This document shows positions 34,034-46,592 of a stretch of DNA of 64,000 nucleotides, in pieces. Where the stretch lies: contig CM082578.2 in assembly GCA_040954595.2 (NCBI GenBank), positions 1,178,001 through 1,242,000 of the forward strand, read 5' to 3'. The notes below the pieces were generated by a model. The model did no database searches. It worked only from the letters and a program-made list of their open reading frames with translations, and was not told where the DNA came from. A program made the translations under genes and the position numbers. The stretch's first letter is position 1, and each line of letters starts with the position of its first letter. Source of the stretch: Balanoglossus misakiensis (lineage: Eukaryota; Hemichordata).

Positions 34034-35339
34034 ATTATTTGTAGCCTAGATCCTTATAAAGCTTGTGGCCAAGATCAAATTCCTGCTGGACTTCTTATAG
34101 ATGGAGCTGCTGTAATATCTAAACCATTAGAATACATATTCAACCTCTCCTTTCAATAAGGAATATTTCTGAAAGCCCTAAAATCAGCAAAAGTTATACC
34201 AAGTTTCAAGAAAGGAACCACTGATGATCCAGGAAATTACAGACCAATATCAATTTTACCTCTTATAAGCAAAGTCTTAGAAAAAATAGTCAACTGCCAT
34301 CTTACCAACTTTGTAGAACAATTTAATATTCTATATGAACATCCGTATGCCTTTCGACAAAAATATAGTACCAAACTCTCTCTGATCAATCTTGTCAATT
34401 ATCTCATTAAGCAACTTGATGCTGGCAGAATTACACTTGGCATTTTCCTTGACTTTTCAAAAGCCTTTGATACCATTGATCATACAATATTACTATCTAA
34501 ACTCTCTCACTATGGTATACGTGGACGTCCTCTACAATGGTTTACAGATAATTTAAAAGATAGATGTCAACATGTTTGTGCTGATGGCCATATCTCATCT
34601 AGCCATAATATTACATGTGGAGTTCCACAGGGTTCTGTCCTTGGACCTACTCTATTTTTTATTATTTATTAATGATATAGCCCTTTCAACATCCTTCTTC
34701 AACTTTCGGCTGTTTGCTGATGATACAAATCTGTCCCATACCTTCCCTGCAAACAAAAGTGATATCAATCTGAACCATGTTGACAGCCAGTTACAGCTAG
34801 TACTAGATTGGTGCAATGCCAACAAACTCACTATAAATCACCTAAAAATAAATTACATTATTTTCAGAAACCAAAGACGAAAGGTTTCCCATGTTGGTTT
34901 TCTCCACATAAATAATATGGTCATAAATGAGGTAGAAGCTGCATCATTTGTTGGCATTCTCATTGACAGGCATCTTACCTTGTCAAAACATATCCAGATG
35001 CTAAACACAATCATCAGAAAGAAAGTTGGCATTCTCTTTAAACTCAGACATTTTGTACCTACCCCTATACTTACCTTACTCTACAAATCACTTATCCAAC
35101 CACATATAACATACAGCCTCGAAGTATGGGGGTCAACATATCCTTCATATCTCAACCGTATTAGGTTATTACAAAAAATGGCAGTAAGAGCAATAACCTT
35201 CAGTGTTTTCACAGCTCATTCAACTCCTTTATTCCATAAATTGAAAATCCCTGATATTTTCAAATTACATAAGCTCCGGGTATGCTCCTTCATGTATGAT
35301 CTTGTAAACAATAATCTTCCACAAAGGCTGACAACCTAA
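34034..35339 (+). pseudogene. LINE ORF2, reverse transcriptase domain (broken)
   Basis: Continues the endonuclease frame after TAA 34031-34033, with a second in-frame TAA at 34157-34159 and a one-base frameshift near 34655-34670. Motifs in order are AKVIPSFKKG and NYRPISILP (RT 1-2), FLDFSKAFDTIDH (motif A), GVPQGSVLGP (B), then in the +1 frame FADDTN (C, catalytic Asp pair) and VGILIDRHLT (E). The C-terminal YSLEVWGSTYP and FHKLKIPDIFKLHKLRV segments are typical of CR1-type elements. This copy cannot make an intact enzyme. Confidence 0.88.
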
Positions 35340-35890
35340 TGTCAATTACCTCTCCATGATTACAGTACACGCCACAAAAACCAAGGTAATCTCCATATTC
35401 CAAGTGTATATACAACAATGGGCTAATTTGCAATATCTTATAATGGCCCTCTCTTATGGAATTCATTACCAGAACAAATAAAAAACAAAAAATCCCAAAA
35501 AACTTTCCGGTACTCGCTCAAACAGATGTATTTAGAAAATTAACTATAAATATATATATATTTATATATAGTAGTTCAATTTATACATTCAATGTATTTA
35601 TTTCATTCAATTTTAGCTACTGTCTATGTACATAATTGCCTTTACAGTGTACATGCCTAATATTGCTTCTCTCTAAGAAATACATTGCCCTCAAAATGAA
35701 ATGTAACTAATTTTTATACCGCAATGTACAGAGGAATGGGAACAGACTTGACTAGCACCTGCTATTTTCTGTTCCCAATTACCTTAAGTTTTCATTCAAC
35801 CCGTCTCACTCGTGAGTTATGTAAATACTTTTCAACTTTTCAACAAGGGTAATAAATTGAAATGAAATTGAATTTAATTGAACTCACGTC

Positions 35891-37156
35891 ATCAGAATAG
35901 ACAAAGAAAATACGATCACGTAATATTTCAATGATCAAATCTCTCAAACTATAGATTAAAAAGGCTGATTATTCAGTTCAATGTCATTCTATCACAGTTC
36001 TTTTGCGATAGCAGACGATTCAAGAGTCTTCCCTTCTTCATTCCACGAGACCTCTTTTCTTCGTCGCCAGAACTGCTTCAACTACATGCTTCTGGATTCG
36101 ACGCCCCTCTGATCAAACAACAGATCCATCGTTGAAAACCCGTCCACGCATTCCACGCAGTCAACAGTCAGCACCAACCTTTTTTCTGTTCTTGTTTCCT
36201 TCTGAAGCAGACCATTGGATCGTCCGTTTCGCCAGCTTTTTTTCTTCTTACTTCTTTCTCGGTTCAGGAATCAGTGGCAACATCTCTGCCTACCCGGATT
36301 CTAACACCATCTTGTTACGGCCGGTCGTCCTCCGGACGTTTACCGCATCGGCTTCTGTGGGGAATCAGCCACGTCCGAAGGCTGACGGCGTACATTCTCT
36401 CCATCTCCTTCTCCGCCCAACATATTCACAGAGTCCGAGAGAGGTACCCGGCAGATCGTAAACCTTTCGTAGACAGAGACTTACAACAAGTTTTCCGAGT
36501 AACACAAAGTTCTGGTTTATTACTGGTCACACGTAAGAATTACACGACTCGATCAATGCTCGTTGACTCCCATCACGGATCTCCGGTGATAAACGTGTGA
36601 TCTCAAATTTCACCACACCTTATTAATACGTTTGTCAAGTATTAAGTCATAAAAGGAACACGTCATCTTAATATTTCTTAAACATGAACTTAGCGTGTGA
36701 TATCTCTATCTCGTTCTGACATGTATCAATTACACAATCTTGTTTACTCTGGGTCAAGTACCTATGTCAATACTGGACTAAAACCATATAAGTGAATGAC
36801 TTTTTACGTAATCATAAACAAGATCTATGATCGTTAAACTCAATCGTGACACTTGTATTACCGCTGGTTTCTCATGATTGTTCATGCATCGGGGAATCTG
36901 TAGCGATGAGGTAACGGGCTCTGACGAGAACCGTGATCCACGGAGACACGTATCTGATTTACGTTCATTTATTGTCCGGAATTATTATAGTACATCAAAT
37001 ACGCCCAGTAAAGTACACGAGGAAGGGAACGAGCTCAGTAGCCTGAGGTACTCCCATCTCCCGTAAGATTATTCTCCCCTAACTTTGGAAACAAAGTTCT
37101 CTTATAATTACTTTTCTCAAAGCGTGGTTAACCATGTAAAATATCACAAATACATG
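35891..37156. other. Unassigned region between LINE and satellite
   Basis: 35891-36000 continues the LINE target. 36000-36600 is GC-richer and has overlapping open frames of about 109 codons (36132-36461, 36274-36600), but none shows a domain. 36600-37156 is AT-rich with one 62-codon frame. It could be an old mobile-element remnant. No terminal repeats, tRNA or exon signals were found. Confidence 0.4.
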
Positions 37157-39532
37157 TAGTGGCCAGTGTCGTGCCCATTAATTTTGAGTGTTTGGTGGGG
37201 TCAACCTTTGCGTCAACATTGATTAACCAGGCCATGCAGAGCTAGTGGCCAGTGTCGTGCCCATTAATTTTGAGTGTTTGGTGGGGTCAACCTTTGCGTC
37301 AACATTGATTAGCCAGGCCATGCAGAGCTAGTGGCCAGTGTCGTGCCCATTAATTTTGAGTGTTTGGTGGGGTCAACCTTTGCGTCAACATTGATTAGCC
37401 AGGCCATGCAGAGCTAGTGGCCAGTGTCGTGCCCATTAATTTTGAGTGTTTGGTGGGGTCAACCTTTGCGTCAACATTGATTAGCCAGGCCAGAGCTTAG
37501 TGGCCAGTGTCGTGCCCATCAATTTTGAGTGTTTGGTGGGGTCAACCTTTGCGTCAACATTGATTAACCAGGCCATGCAGAGCTAGTGGCCAGTGTCGTG
37601 CCCATCAATTTTGAGTGTTTGGTGGGGTCAACCTTTGCGTCAACATTGATTAACCAGGCCATGCAGAGCTAGTGGCCAGTGTCGTGCCCATCAATTTTGA
37701 GTGTTTGGTGGGGTCAACCCTTGCGTCAACATTGATTAGCCAGGCCAGAGCTAGTGGCCAGTGTCGTGCCCATCAATTTTGAGTGTTTGGTGGGGTCAAC
37801 CCTTGCGTCAACATTGATTAGCCAGGCCAGAGCTAGTGGCCAGTGTCGTGCCCATCAATTTTGAGTGTTTGGTGGGGTCAACCCTTGCGTCAACATTGAT
37901 TAGCCAGGCCAGAGCTTAGTGGCCAGTGTCGTGCCCATCAATTTTGAGTGTTTGGTGGGGTCAACCCTTGCGTCAACCTTGATTAGCCAGGCCATGCAGA
38001 GCTAGTGGCCAGTGTCGTGCCCATCAATTTTGAGTGTTTGGTGGGGTCAACCCTTGCGTCAACCTTGATTAGCCAGGCCATGCAGAGCTAGTGGCCAGTG
38101 TCGTGCCCATCAATTTTGAGTGTTTGGTGGGGTCAACCCTTGCGTCAACCTTGATTAGCCAGGCCATGCAGAGCTAGTGGCCAGTGTCGTGCCCATCAAT
38201 TTTGAGTGTTTGGTGGGGTCAACCCTTGCGTCAACCTTGATTAGCCAGGCCATGCAGAGCTAGTGGCCAGTGTCGTGCCCATCAATTTTGAGTGTTTGGT
38301 GGGGTCAACCTTTGCGTCAACCTTGATTAGCCAGGCCATGCAGAGCTAGTGGCCAATGTCGTGCCCATCAATTTTGAGTGTTTGGTGGGGTCAACCTTTG
38401 CGTCAACCTTGATTAGCCAGGCCATGCAGAGCTAGTGGCCAGTGTCGTGCCCATCAATTTTGAGTGTTTGGTGGGGTCAACCTTTGCGTCAACCTTGATT
38501 AGCCAGGCCATGCAGAGCTAGTGGCCCGTGTCGTGCCCATCAATTTTGAGTGTTTGGTGGGGTCAACCTTTGCGTCAACCTTGATTAGCCAGGCAATGCA
38601 GAGCTAGTGGCCCGTGTCGTGCCCATCAATTTCGAGTGTTTGGTGGGGTCAACCTTTGCGTCAACCTTGATTAGCCAGGCCATGCAGAGCTAGTGGCCAG
38701 TGTCGTGCCCATCAATTTCGAGTGTTTGGTGGGGTCAACCTTTGCGTCAACCTTGATTAGCCAGGCCATGCAGAGCTAGTGGCCAGTGTCGTGCCCATCA
38801 ATTTTCAGTGTTTGGTGGGGTCAACCTTTGCGTCAACCTTGATTAGCCAGGCCATGCAGAGCTAGTGGCCAGTGTCGTGCCCATCAATTTTCAGTGTTTG
38901 GTGGGGTCAACCTTTGCGTCAACCTTGATTAGCCAGGCCATGCAGAGCTAGTGGCCAGTGTCGTGCCCATCAATTTTCAGTGTTTGGTGGGGTCAACCTT
39001 TGCGTCAACCTTGATTAGCCAGGCCATGCAGAGCTAGTGGCCAGTGTCGAGCCCATCAATTTTCAGTGTTTGGTGGGGTCAACCTTTGCGTCAACATTGA
39101 TTAACCAGGCCATGCAGAGCTAGTGGCCAGTGTCGTGCCCATCAATTTTGAGTGTTTGGTGGGGTCAACCTTTGCGTCAATATTGATTAACCAGGCCATG
39201 CAGAGCTAGTGGCCAGTGTCGTGCCCATCAATTTTGAGTGTTTGGTGGGGTCAACCTTTGCGTCAACATTGATTAATCTGGCCATGCAGAGCTAGTGGCC
39301 AGTGTCGTGCCCATCAATTTTGAGTGTTTGGTGGGGTCAACCTTTGCGTCAACATTGATTAACTAGGCCATGCAGAGCTAGTGGCCAGTGTCGTGCCCAT
39401 CAATTTTGAGTGTTTGGTGGGGTCAACCTTTGCGTCAACATTGATTAGCCAGGCCAGGCAGAGCTAGTGGCCAGTGTCGTGCCCATTAATTTTGAGTGTT
39501 TGGTGGGGTCAACCTTTGCGTCAACATTGATT
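37157..39532 (+). repeat. 82/86-bp satellite, left block (~27 monomers)
   Basis: Monomer runs AGCTAGTGGCCAGTGTCGTG, then CCCATCAATTTTGAGTG, then GGTGGGGTCAACC, then GCGTCAAC, then GATTAGCCAGGCC. An 86-bp form has ATGCAGAGCTAG and an 82-bp form lacks ATGC. Outermost monomers carry CATTAATT while inner ones carry CATCAATT; a run around 38805-39070 carries TTTTCAGTG. Adjacent monomers share variants, as expected from unequal crossing-over. There is no open frame across monomers and no unique spacers. Confidence 0.95.
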
Positions 39533-41379
39533 CAGCCCGAACGCAACCACCCAACGATGAGGGCGTTTATTGGAAAAAGTCACGTGACTATTTTCAAAAT
39601 GGTAGCTTATTTATGTTGTTGCGCTAACCTTCAGAAAACACGGGCGATTTTGTCCGATTGGAGAGTCTTTACCATGAAATGACAACAGTATCGATAAAAC
39701 TAGAATCGTACGGATATGTTGGCAGATTATCGCGCCTTAAGCATGGTGGGATTTGGTTGTAGACGTTTTTTCCCACGATCGACCGTGAATGAAAAACGGA
39801 GGTATTGCGATGTTTTTCAAGTTTACCGACCCGTATCTCAAGAAATATTGGAGGTTGCACAATAGTCTTCACACCGCAAGTTAGGTAATTTATCAGTCTA
39901 AAGCTGTGTTAAATTTGAAGTGTTTCGGACGTTTTATATAAAAGTGCTGCACTTTCTCGTGAACCCTTCATTTTCCGGTGAACGCGAGTTATTGTGACAT
40001 TTCTCAAGTTCACCTATCCGTCTTTTAAGAAATATTTAAGGTTGCCCGACAATTTTTACATCGCGAGTTAGGTTATTTATCAATCTAACGCTAGGCAAAA
40101 TTTGAAGTGTTTCAGACGTTTTATAAAAAAGTGCGGCGCTTTCTTGTGAACCTTGCACTTTACGTGACACGGCTCGACTTCCGCGTTTCGTGCAGGCACA
40201 GCCAGTGTACACGATGTGAAGTGAACTGCGCGATTTGTTTTGTCTAGTGACCATGGAACGAGCCACACTTTCTTGGATATAATAAAACATTAAATTACTG
40301 TAAAACTGTATATGACTCTGTTCCTACAGATATATTCCTACGATTTGCAATGGCAATTTTCAGTGCATTATTGCCGATGCTATGGCCGGGTGCTACGGGC
40401 ACTGTTAGCTCTGCTTGGCTGGGCTGCGTGTCTTATCACCGCAGACGTACACACAAAGCCCCGGCTGCCACGCAGAGCTACGGGCACTGTGTACATGCAC
40501 GTATGTCCACGGTTCATCTTGATTGCCACAGTGATTCATAGTTTGAAGACTTGAGCACAGTGTCAAAAGAAAAGAAATGACTGAAGTTATGTTTATTGAG
40601 AACAAGCTTTTGTAATTTGTCTATTCTGATACATAGACTGACCGCGTCCACGATATAGGCACTACGAGCTGTACGACTACGAATGAAATCCTCAACTACC
40701 CCCTGTGACTTTGGCCTTCCACTCTCCACAAACTGTTCAGAACGGGGAGAGAGCAAGGGGAGGCAGTACAAGATTTATACGCTGAAATACAGCGATCATG
40801 CTAGCCAATTTCTACACAACGAAAATTTGATGATTGCAGACTCTGCTGAGCAACAGTTCGGCGATACAACTCGGCCAAGTACGTGCAATTCTATGAGCTA
40901 CTCTGAGGCTGTTGCGTCACAATACGGGCTGAGTTTAAGGAGCTCTTGAGCGAATACCTCTGGGGGTTGCATCATGATTTTTTTAATTTTATTACAAGAT
41001 ATATCGAATTCACTGAAAATGATGTTTAAATTTAAAAATTCATTTTTATATAAAAGTGCGGCAGTTCGTAAAAACCCCGAAGTGCGGCGTGTTTTGATTT
41101 TAGTTGTTCTTGGGTCACTCCGTAATTCGCTCATTTTTGCAAAGAAAACATGTTTTTTACCAACAAAAAACATACAGATATGTAGTTTAGATATAATTTT
41201 GGCCATGTAATCAGTTTTAGTCATTCAACTGCCGTCCCTGCTTGTTAATTTGGCATTAAAAAAAGCGCGGGACTTTCGCATGCCATTTCTGGCTGTGTGT
41301 ACGACAGAACGTTGAGTGCGTCACCAGAACTAAAAAACTGGGCAATTAACGGTCAAATGGCTGACCTGCGTTCGGGCTG
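39533..41379. mobile_element. 1.85-kb non-autonomous DNA transposon, copy 1 (in the satellite)
   Basis: Starts CAGCCCGAACGCA and ends TGCGTTCGGGCTG. It is flanked by GATT on both sides (39529-39532, 41380-41383) inside satellite monomers. Internally there are about three diverged ~190-bp direct repeats (words AAATTTGAAGTGTTTC and TATAAAAGTGC), GTCACGTGAC near 39580, and a TCCGGTGAACGCGAG tract. Short frames are shared with copy 2 simply because the copies are near identical; no transposase domain is visible. Family unknown. Confidence 0.85.
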
Positions 41380-44300
41380 GATTAGCCAGGCCAGGCAGAG
41401 CTAGTGGCCAGTGTCGTGCCCATTAATTTTGAGTGTTTGGTGGGGTCAACCTTTGCGTCAACATTGATCAACCGGGCCATGCAGAGCTAGTGGCCAGTGT
41501 CGTGCCCATCAATTTTGAGTGTTTGGTGGGGTCAACCCTTGCGTCAACATTGATTAGCCAGTCCAGAGCTAGTGGCCAGTGTCGTGCCCATCAATTTTGA
41601 GTGTTTGGTGGAGTCAACCCTTGCGTCAACATTGATTAGCCAGGCCAGAGCTAGTGGCCAGTGTCGTGCCCATCAATTTTGAGTGTTTGGTGGGGTCAAC
41701 CCTTGCGTCAACATTGATTAGCCAGGCCAGAGCTAGTGGCCAGTGTCGTGCCCATCAATTTTGAGTGTTTGGTGGGGTCAACCCTTGCGTCAACATTGAT
41801 TAGCCAGGCCAGAGCTAGTGGCCAGTGTCGTGCCCATCAATTTTGAGTGTTTGGTGGGGTCAACCCTTGCGTCAACATTGATTAGCCAGGCCAGAGCTAG
41901 TGGCCAGTGTCGTGCCCATCAATTTTGATTGTTTATTGGGGTCAACCCTTGCGTCAACATTGATTAGCCAGGCCAGAGCTAGTGGCCAGTGTCGTGCCCA
42001 TCAAATTTGATTGTTTATTGGGGTCAACCCTTGCGTCAACATTGACTAGCCAGGCCAGAGCTAGTGGCCAGTGTCGTGCCCATCAATTTTGAGTGTTTGG
42101 TGGGGTCAACCTTTGCGTCAACATTGATTAGCCAGGCCAGAGCTAGTGGCCAGTGTCGTGCCCATCAATTTTGAGTGTTTGGTGGGGTCAACCCTTGCGT
42201 CAACATTGATTAGCCAGGCCAGAGCTTAGTGGCCAGAGTCGTGCCCATCATATATGAGTGTTTGGTGGGGTCAACCCTTGCGTCAACCTTGATTAGCCAG
42301 GCCAGAGCTAGTGGCCAGTGTCGTGCCAATCAATTATGAGTGTTTGGTGGGGTCAACCCTTGGGTCAACCTTGATTAGCCAGGCCATGCAGAGCTAGTGG
42401 CCAGTGTCGTGCCCATCAAGTTTGAGTGTTTGGTGGGGTCAACCTTTGCGTCAACCTTGATTAGCCAGGCCATGCAGAGCTAGTGGCCAGTGTCGTGCCC
42501 ATCAATTTTGAGTGTTTGGTGGGTCAAATTAGCCAGGCCATGCAGAGCTAGTGGCCAGTGTCGTGCCCATCAATTTTGAGTGTTTGGTGGGGTCAACCCT
42601 TGCGTCAACATTGATTAGCCAGGCCAGAGCTAGTGGCCAGTGTCGTGCCCATCAATTTTGAGTGTTTGGTGGGGTCAACCCTTGCGTCAACATTGATTAG
42701 CCAGGCCAGAGCTAGTGGCCAGTGTCGTGCCCATCAATTTTGAGTGTTTGGTGGGGTCAACCTTTGCGTCAACATTGATTAGCCAGGCCAGAGCTAGTGG
42801 CCAGTGTCGTGCCCATCAATTTTGAGTGTTTGGTGGGGTCAACCCTTGCGTCAACATTGATTAGCCAGGCCATGCAGAGCTAGTGGCCAGTGTCGTGCCC
42901 ATCAATTTTGAGTGTTTGGTGGGGTCAACCTTTGCGTCAACATTGATTAGCCAGGCCAGAGCTTAGTGGCCAGTGTCGTGCCCATCATATATGAGTGTTT
43001 GGTGGGGTCAACCCTTGCGTCAACCTTGATTAGCCAGGCCAGAGCTAGTGGCCAGTGTCGTGCCAATCAATTATGAGTGTTTGGTGGGGTCATCCCTTGC
43101 GTCAACCTTGATTAGCCAGGCCATGCAGAGCTAGTGGCCAGTGTCGTGCCCATCAATTTTCAGTGTTTGGTGGGGTCAACCTTTGCGTCAACCTTGATTA
43201 GCCAGGCCATGCAGAGCTAGTGGCCAGTGTCGTTCCCATCAATTTTGAGTGTTTGGTGGGGTCAACCTTTGCGTCAACCTTGATTAGCCAGGCCATGCAG
43301 AGCTAGTGGCCAGTGTCGTGCCCATCAATTTTGAGTGTTTGGTGGGGTCAACCTTTGCGTCAACCTTGATTAGCCAGGCCATGCAGAGCTAGTGGCCAGT
43401 GTCGTGCCCATCAATTTTGAGTGTTTGGTGGGGTCAACCTTTGCGTCAACATAGATTAGCCAGGCCAGAGCTAGTGGCCAGTGTCGTGCCCATCAATTTT
43501 GAGTGTTTGGTGGGGTCAACCCTTGCGTCAACATTGATTAGCCAGGCCAGAGCTTAGTGGCCAGTGTCGTGCCCATCAAGTATGAGTGTTTGGTGGGGTC
43601 AACCCTTGCGTCAACCTTGATTAGCCAGGCCAGAGCTAGTGGCCAGTGTCGTGCCCATCAATTATGAGTGTTTGGTGGGGTCAACCTTTGCGTCAACCTT
43701 GATTAGCCAGGCCATGCAGAGCTAGTGGCCAGTGTCGTGCCCATCAATTTTGAGTGTTTGGTGGGGTCAACCTTTGCGTCAACCTTGATTAGCCAGGCCA
43801 TGCAGAGCTAGTGGCCAGTGTCGTGCCCATCAATTTTGAGTGTTTGGTGGGGTCAACCTTTGCGTCAACCTTGATTAACCAGGCCATGCAGAGCTAGTGG
43901 CCAGTGTCGTGCCCATCAATTTTGAGTGTTTGGTGGGGTCAACCTTTGCGTCAACCTTGATTAACCAGGCCATGCAGAGCTAGTGGCCAGTGTCGTGCCC
44001 ATCAATTTTGAGTGTTTGGTGGGGTCAACCTTTGCGTCAACCTTGATTAACCAGGCCATGCAGAGCTAGTGGCCAGTGTCGTGCCCATCAATTTTGAGTG
44101 TTTGGTGGGGTCAACCTTTGCGTCAACCTTGATTAACCAGGCCATGCAGAGCTAGTGGCCAGTGTCGTGCCCATCAATTTTGAGTGTTTGGTGGGGTCAA
44201 CCTTTGCGTCAACATTGATTAGCAAGGCCAGAGCTAGTGGCCAGTGTCGTGCCCATCAATTTTGAGTGTTTGGTGGGGTCAACCCTTGCGTCAACATTGA

Positions 44301-45432
44301 TTAGCCAGGCCAGAGCTTAGTGGCCAGTGTCGTGCCCATCAAGTATGAGTGTTTGGTGGGGTCAACCCTTGCGTCAACCTTGATTAGCCAGGCCAGAGCT
44401 AGTGGCCAGTGTCGTGCCCATCAATTATGAGTGTTTGGTGGGGTCAACCTTTGCGTCAACCTTGATTAGCCAGGCCATGCAGAGCTAGTGGCCAGTGTCG
44501 TGCCCATCAATTATGAGTGTTTGGTGGGGTCAACCTTTGCGTCAACCTTGATTAGCCAGGCCATGCAGAGCTAGTGGCCAGTGTCGTGCCCATCAATTTT
44601 GAGTGTTTGGTGGGGTCAACCTTTGCGTCAACCTTGATTAGCCAGGCCATGCAGAGCTAGTGGCCAGTGTCGTGCCCATCAATTTTGAGTGTTTGATGGG
44701 GTCAACCTTTGCGTCAACCTTGATTAGCCAGGCCATGCAGAGCTAGTGGCCAGTGTCGTGCCCATCAATTTTGAGTGTTTGGTGGGGTCAACCTTTGCGT
44801 CAACCTTGATTAGCCAGGCCATGCAGAGCTAGTGGCCAGTGTCGTGCCCATCAATTTTGAGTGTTTGGTGGGGTCAACCTTTGCGTAAACCTTGATTAAC
44901 CAGGCCATGCAGAGCTAGTGGCCAGTGTCGTGCCCATCAATTTTGAGTGTTTGGTGGGGTCAACCTTTGCGTCAACCTTGATTAACCAGGCCATGCAGAG
45001 CTAGTGGCCAGTGTCGTGCCCATCAATTTTGAGTGTTTGGTGGGGTCAACCTTTGCGTCAACCTTGATTAACCAGGCCATGCAGAGCTAGTGGCCAGTGT
45101 CGTGCCCATCAATTTTGAGTGTTTGGTGGGGTAACCTTTGCGTCAACCTTGATTAACCAGGCCATGCAGAGCTAGTGGCCAGTGTCGTGCCCATCAATTT
45201 TGAGTGTTTGGGGGGGTCAACCTTTGCGTCAACATTGATTAACCAGGCCATGCAGAGCTAGTGGCCAGTGTCGTGCCCATCAATTTTGAGTGTTTGGTGG
45301 GGTCAACCTTTGCGTCAACATTGATTAACCAGGCCATGCAGAGCTAGTGGCCAGTGTCGTGCCCATCAATTTTGAGTGTTTGGTGGGGTCAACCTTTGCG
45401 TCAACATTGATTAACCAGGCCATGCAGAGCTA
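41380..45432 (+). repeat. 82/86-bp satellite, right block (~48 monomers) with higher-order structure
   Basis: The same monomer as the left block. A marker variant GAGCTTAGTGG (one extra T) recurs near 42223, 42959, 43549 and 44313. The two ~760-bp segments beginning near 43450 and 44215 repeat the same order of variants (AGAGCTTAGTGG, CATCAAGTATGAG, CATCAATTATGAG). This is a higher-order repeat of about nine monomers. Monomers near 41930-42030 have TTGATTGTTTATTGGGG. The block ends sharply at GAGCTACATGTATG. Confidence 0.95.
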
Positions 45433-45679
45433 CATGTATGTTGCCTGTAAGGCACACATCTCCAATTGGTACATTGGGCCTATCATACTGTACATGTACA
45501 ACTAGGAAAATGTACTTCATCATATTTCCATAGTCAGCAGCTTCAAGAACATGTTGCCTTCTCTATATGAATGTTTAGACTAAAAAGAAGTATAAGAAGA
45601 ATAAAGTTGTCCAATTATTGTTGGCAGGGGGTGGGGATGTGTGCTCCCATACAAATGTATATGGGTATGTACTCTTTAA

Positions 45680-46226
45680 AGGTCACATGTCATGCTTTGG
45701 AAAGTTTTCATTTTTCCACGTCAAAAGCTCACCTAGAGTACCTGTCTATGCATTGCCTATTGTGTCGGTTCTGAAAAATGTGCACGAATGCCGGAATTTG
45801 CCATCTTTTTTCATGCCTGTGATCAGGGAGCCACTTCGCACTCGAGCCAGGCGAAGGTATTTGCATATGGACAAACAAGTACACTATGTCCTAGTGTACC
45901 ATTCTGCTAACAGTAAAGTGTAATTAGCAGTCCATGAGTATTTAAGTCCACAGACAAAGACAAGCTATATAAACAGTGTTCAAAGCAAATGAAGCCCTTG
46001 CCTCACATTACAGGCAGAGGATTTACGAAGGTGTGAAAGACTATTTGTCCACATCAAGATAAGTCTTCGACTGAGTTGGGTTAGGGGTACACGCCCACCC
46101 GCCACTTTTACTTGCTTGTTATCTAAGCACAAGGGGCAAAACGCATTGCAAGATAGTAACATATGTTAACTTCAAGACCCAAATAGTGATTTTACGCGTG
46201 GTTGTATAGGGCATGGCACGTGACCT
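45680..46226. mobile_element. 547-bp TTAA-flanked MITE
   Basis: Begins AGGTCACATGTCATGC and ends GCATGGCACGTGACCT. It is flanked by TTAA on each side (45676-45679, 46227-46230). TTAA duplication with an A-G-G terminus fits Kolobok-type elements better than piggyBac, whose ends usually begin CCC; this is an inference. A ~100-codon plus-strand frame at 45618-45923 starts upstream and crosses the terminus, so it is not taken as a gene. Confidence 0.75.
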
Positions 46227-46230
46227 TTAA

Positions 46231-46592
46231 GAAAAACCTTCATATGCAAGAGAAAAATGGTAAATGACAAAGAAAATTTGACTGGTATTACAATAGGTCG
46301 GGTTTTTGGCATTTACACATATTGATGTTATCAACCGGGAAGCACACTACGTGCTGAAAATAATTGGAGACCTCTCGCCCGGGGTGTCGGCCAGTGGCCA
46401 CATACATTTCCAGTCCTAAACCTTGCATCAGTTCTGTGGTGCGGATTAAGAAATAAGATTGGCGCTACAATATGCCCACTTAGTTTGAAATGGATTCTGC
46501 ATATATACATGTAAACACATTGAAAATGAGATATTACACATATAATCATGGGACAAGAAGGGCAAAAATTAAATTATCCAGCAGGTGTTCGA
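46231..46592. other. No recognisable feature
   Basis: AT-rich sequence between the MITE and the 160-bp repeats. No open frame with a domain, no clear repeat, no splice-bounded exon. Confidence 0.5.

Larger units (their letters stand above)
32555..35880 (+). mobile_element. CR1-group non-LTR retrotransposon (LINE), 5'-truncated
   Basis: A perfect 10-bp direct repeat AACTCACGTC flanks the element (32545-32554 and 35881-35890). Between them lie an apurinic-like endonuclease and reverse transcriptase frame, a 3'UTR of about 540 bp, and the tail AATAAATTGAAATGAAATTG with further TTGAA repeats, as in L2/Crack/Daphne-type CR1 relatives. No ORF1 is present and the endonuclease begins only 24 bp inside, so the 5' end is truncated. 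Two stops and one frameshift show that it is inactive. It landed just beyond the last array hairpin. Confidence 0.88.

Noticed and set aside
36132-36600. Two overlapping ~109-codon frames in GC-richer DNA
   Set aside because: No domain, no splice sites, no repeat context. Openness is explained by base composition.
40036-41224. Frames shared by both copies of the 1.85-kb transposon (for example 40312-40554 and 62226-62543)
   Set aside because: The copies are nearly identical throughout, so shared frames are expected. Lengths differ at their ends, several overlap on opposite strands, and no transposase motif is present.
37157-45432. Possible CRISPR-like array
   Set aside because: Repeats are contiguous 82/86-bp monomers without unique spacers, in clearly eukaryotic DNA. 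It is a satellite.
45618-45923. 101-codon plus-strand frame
   Set aside because: It crosses the left terminus of the TTAA MITE and shows no domain.
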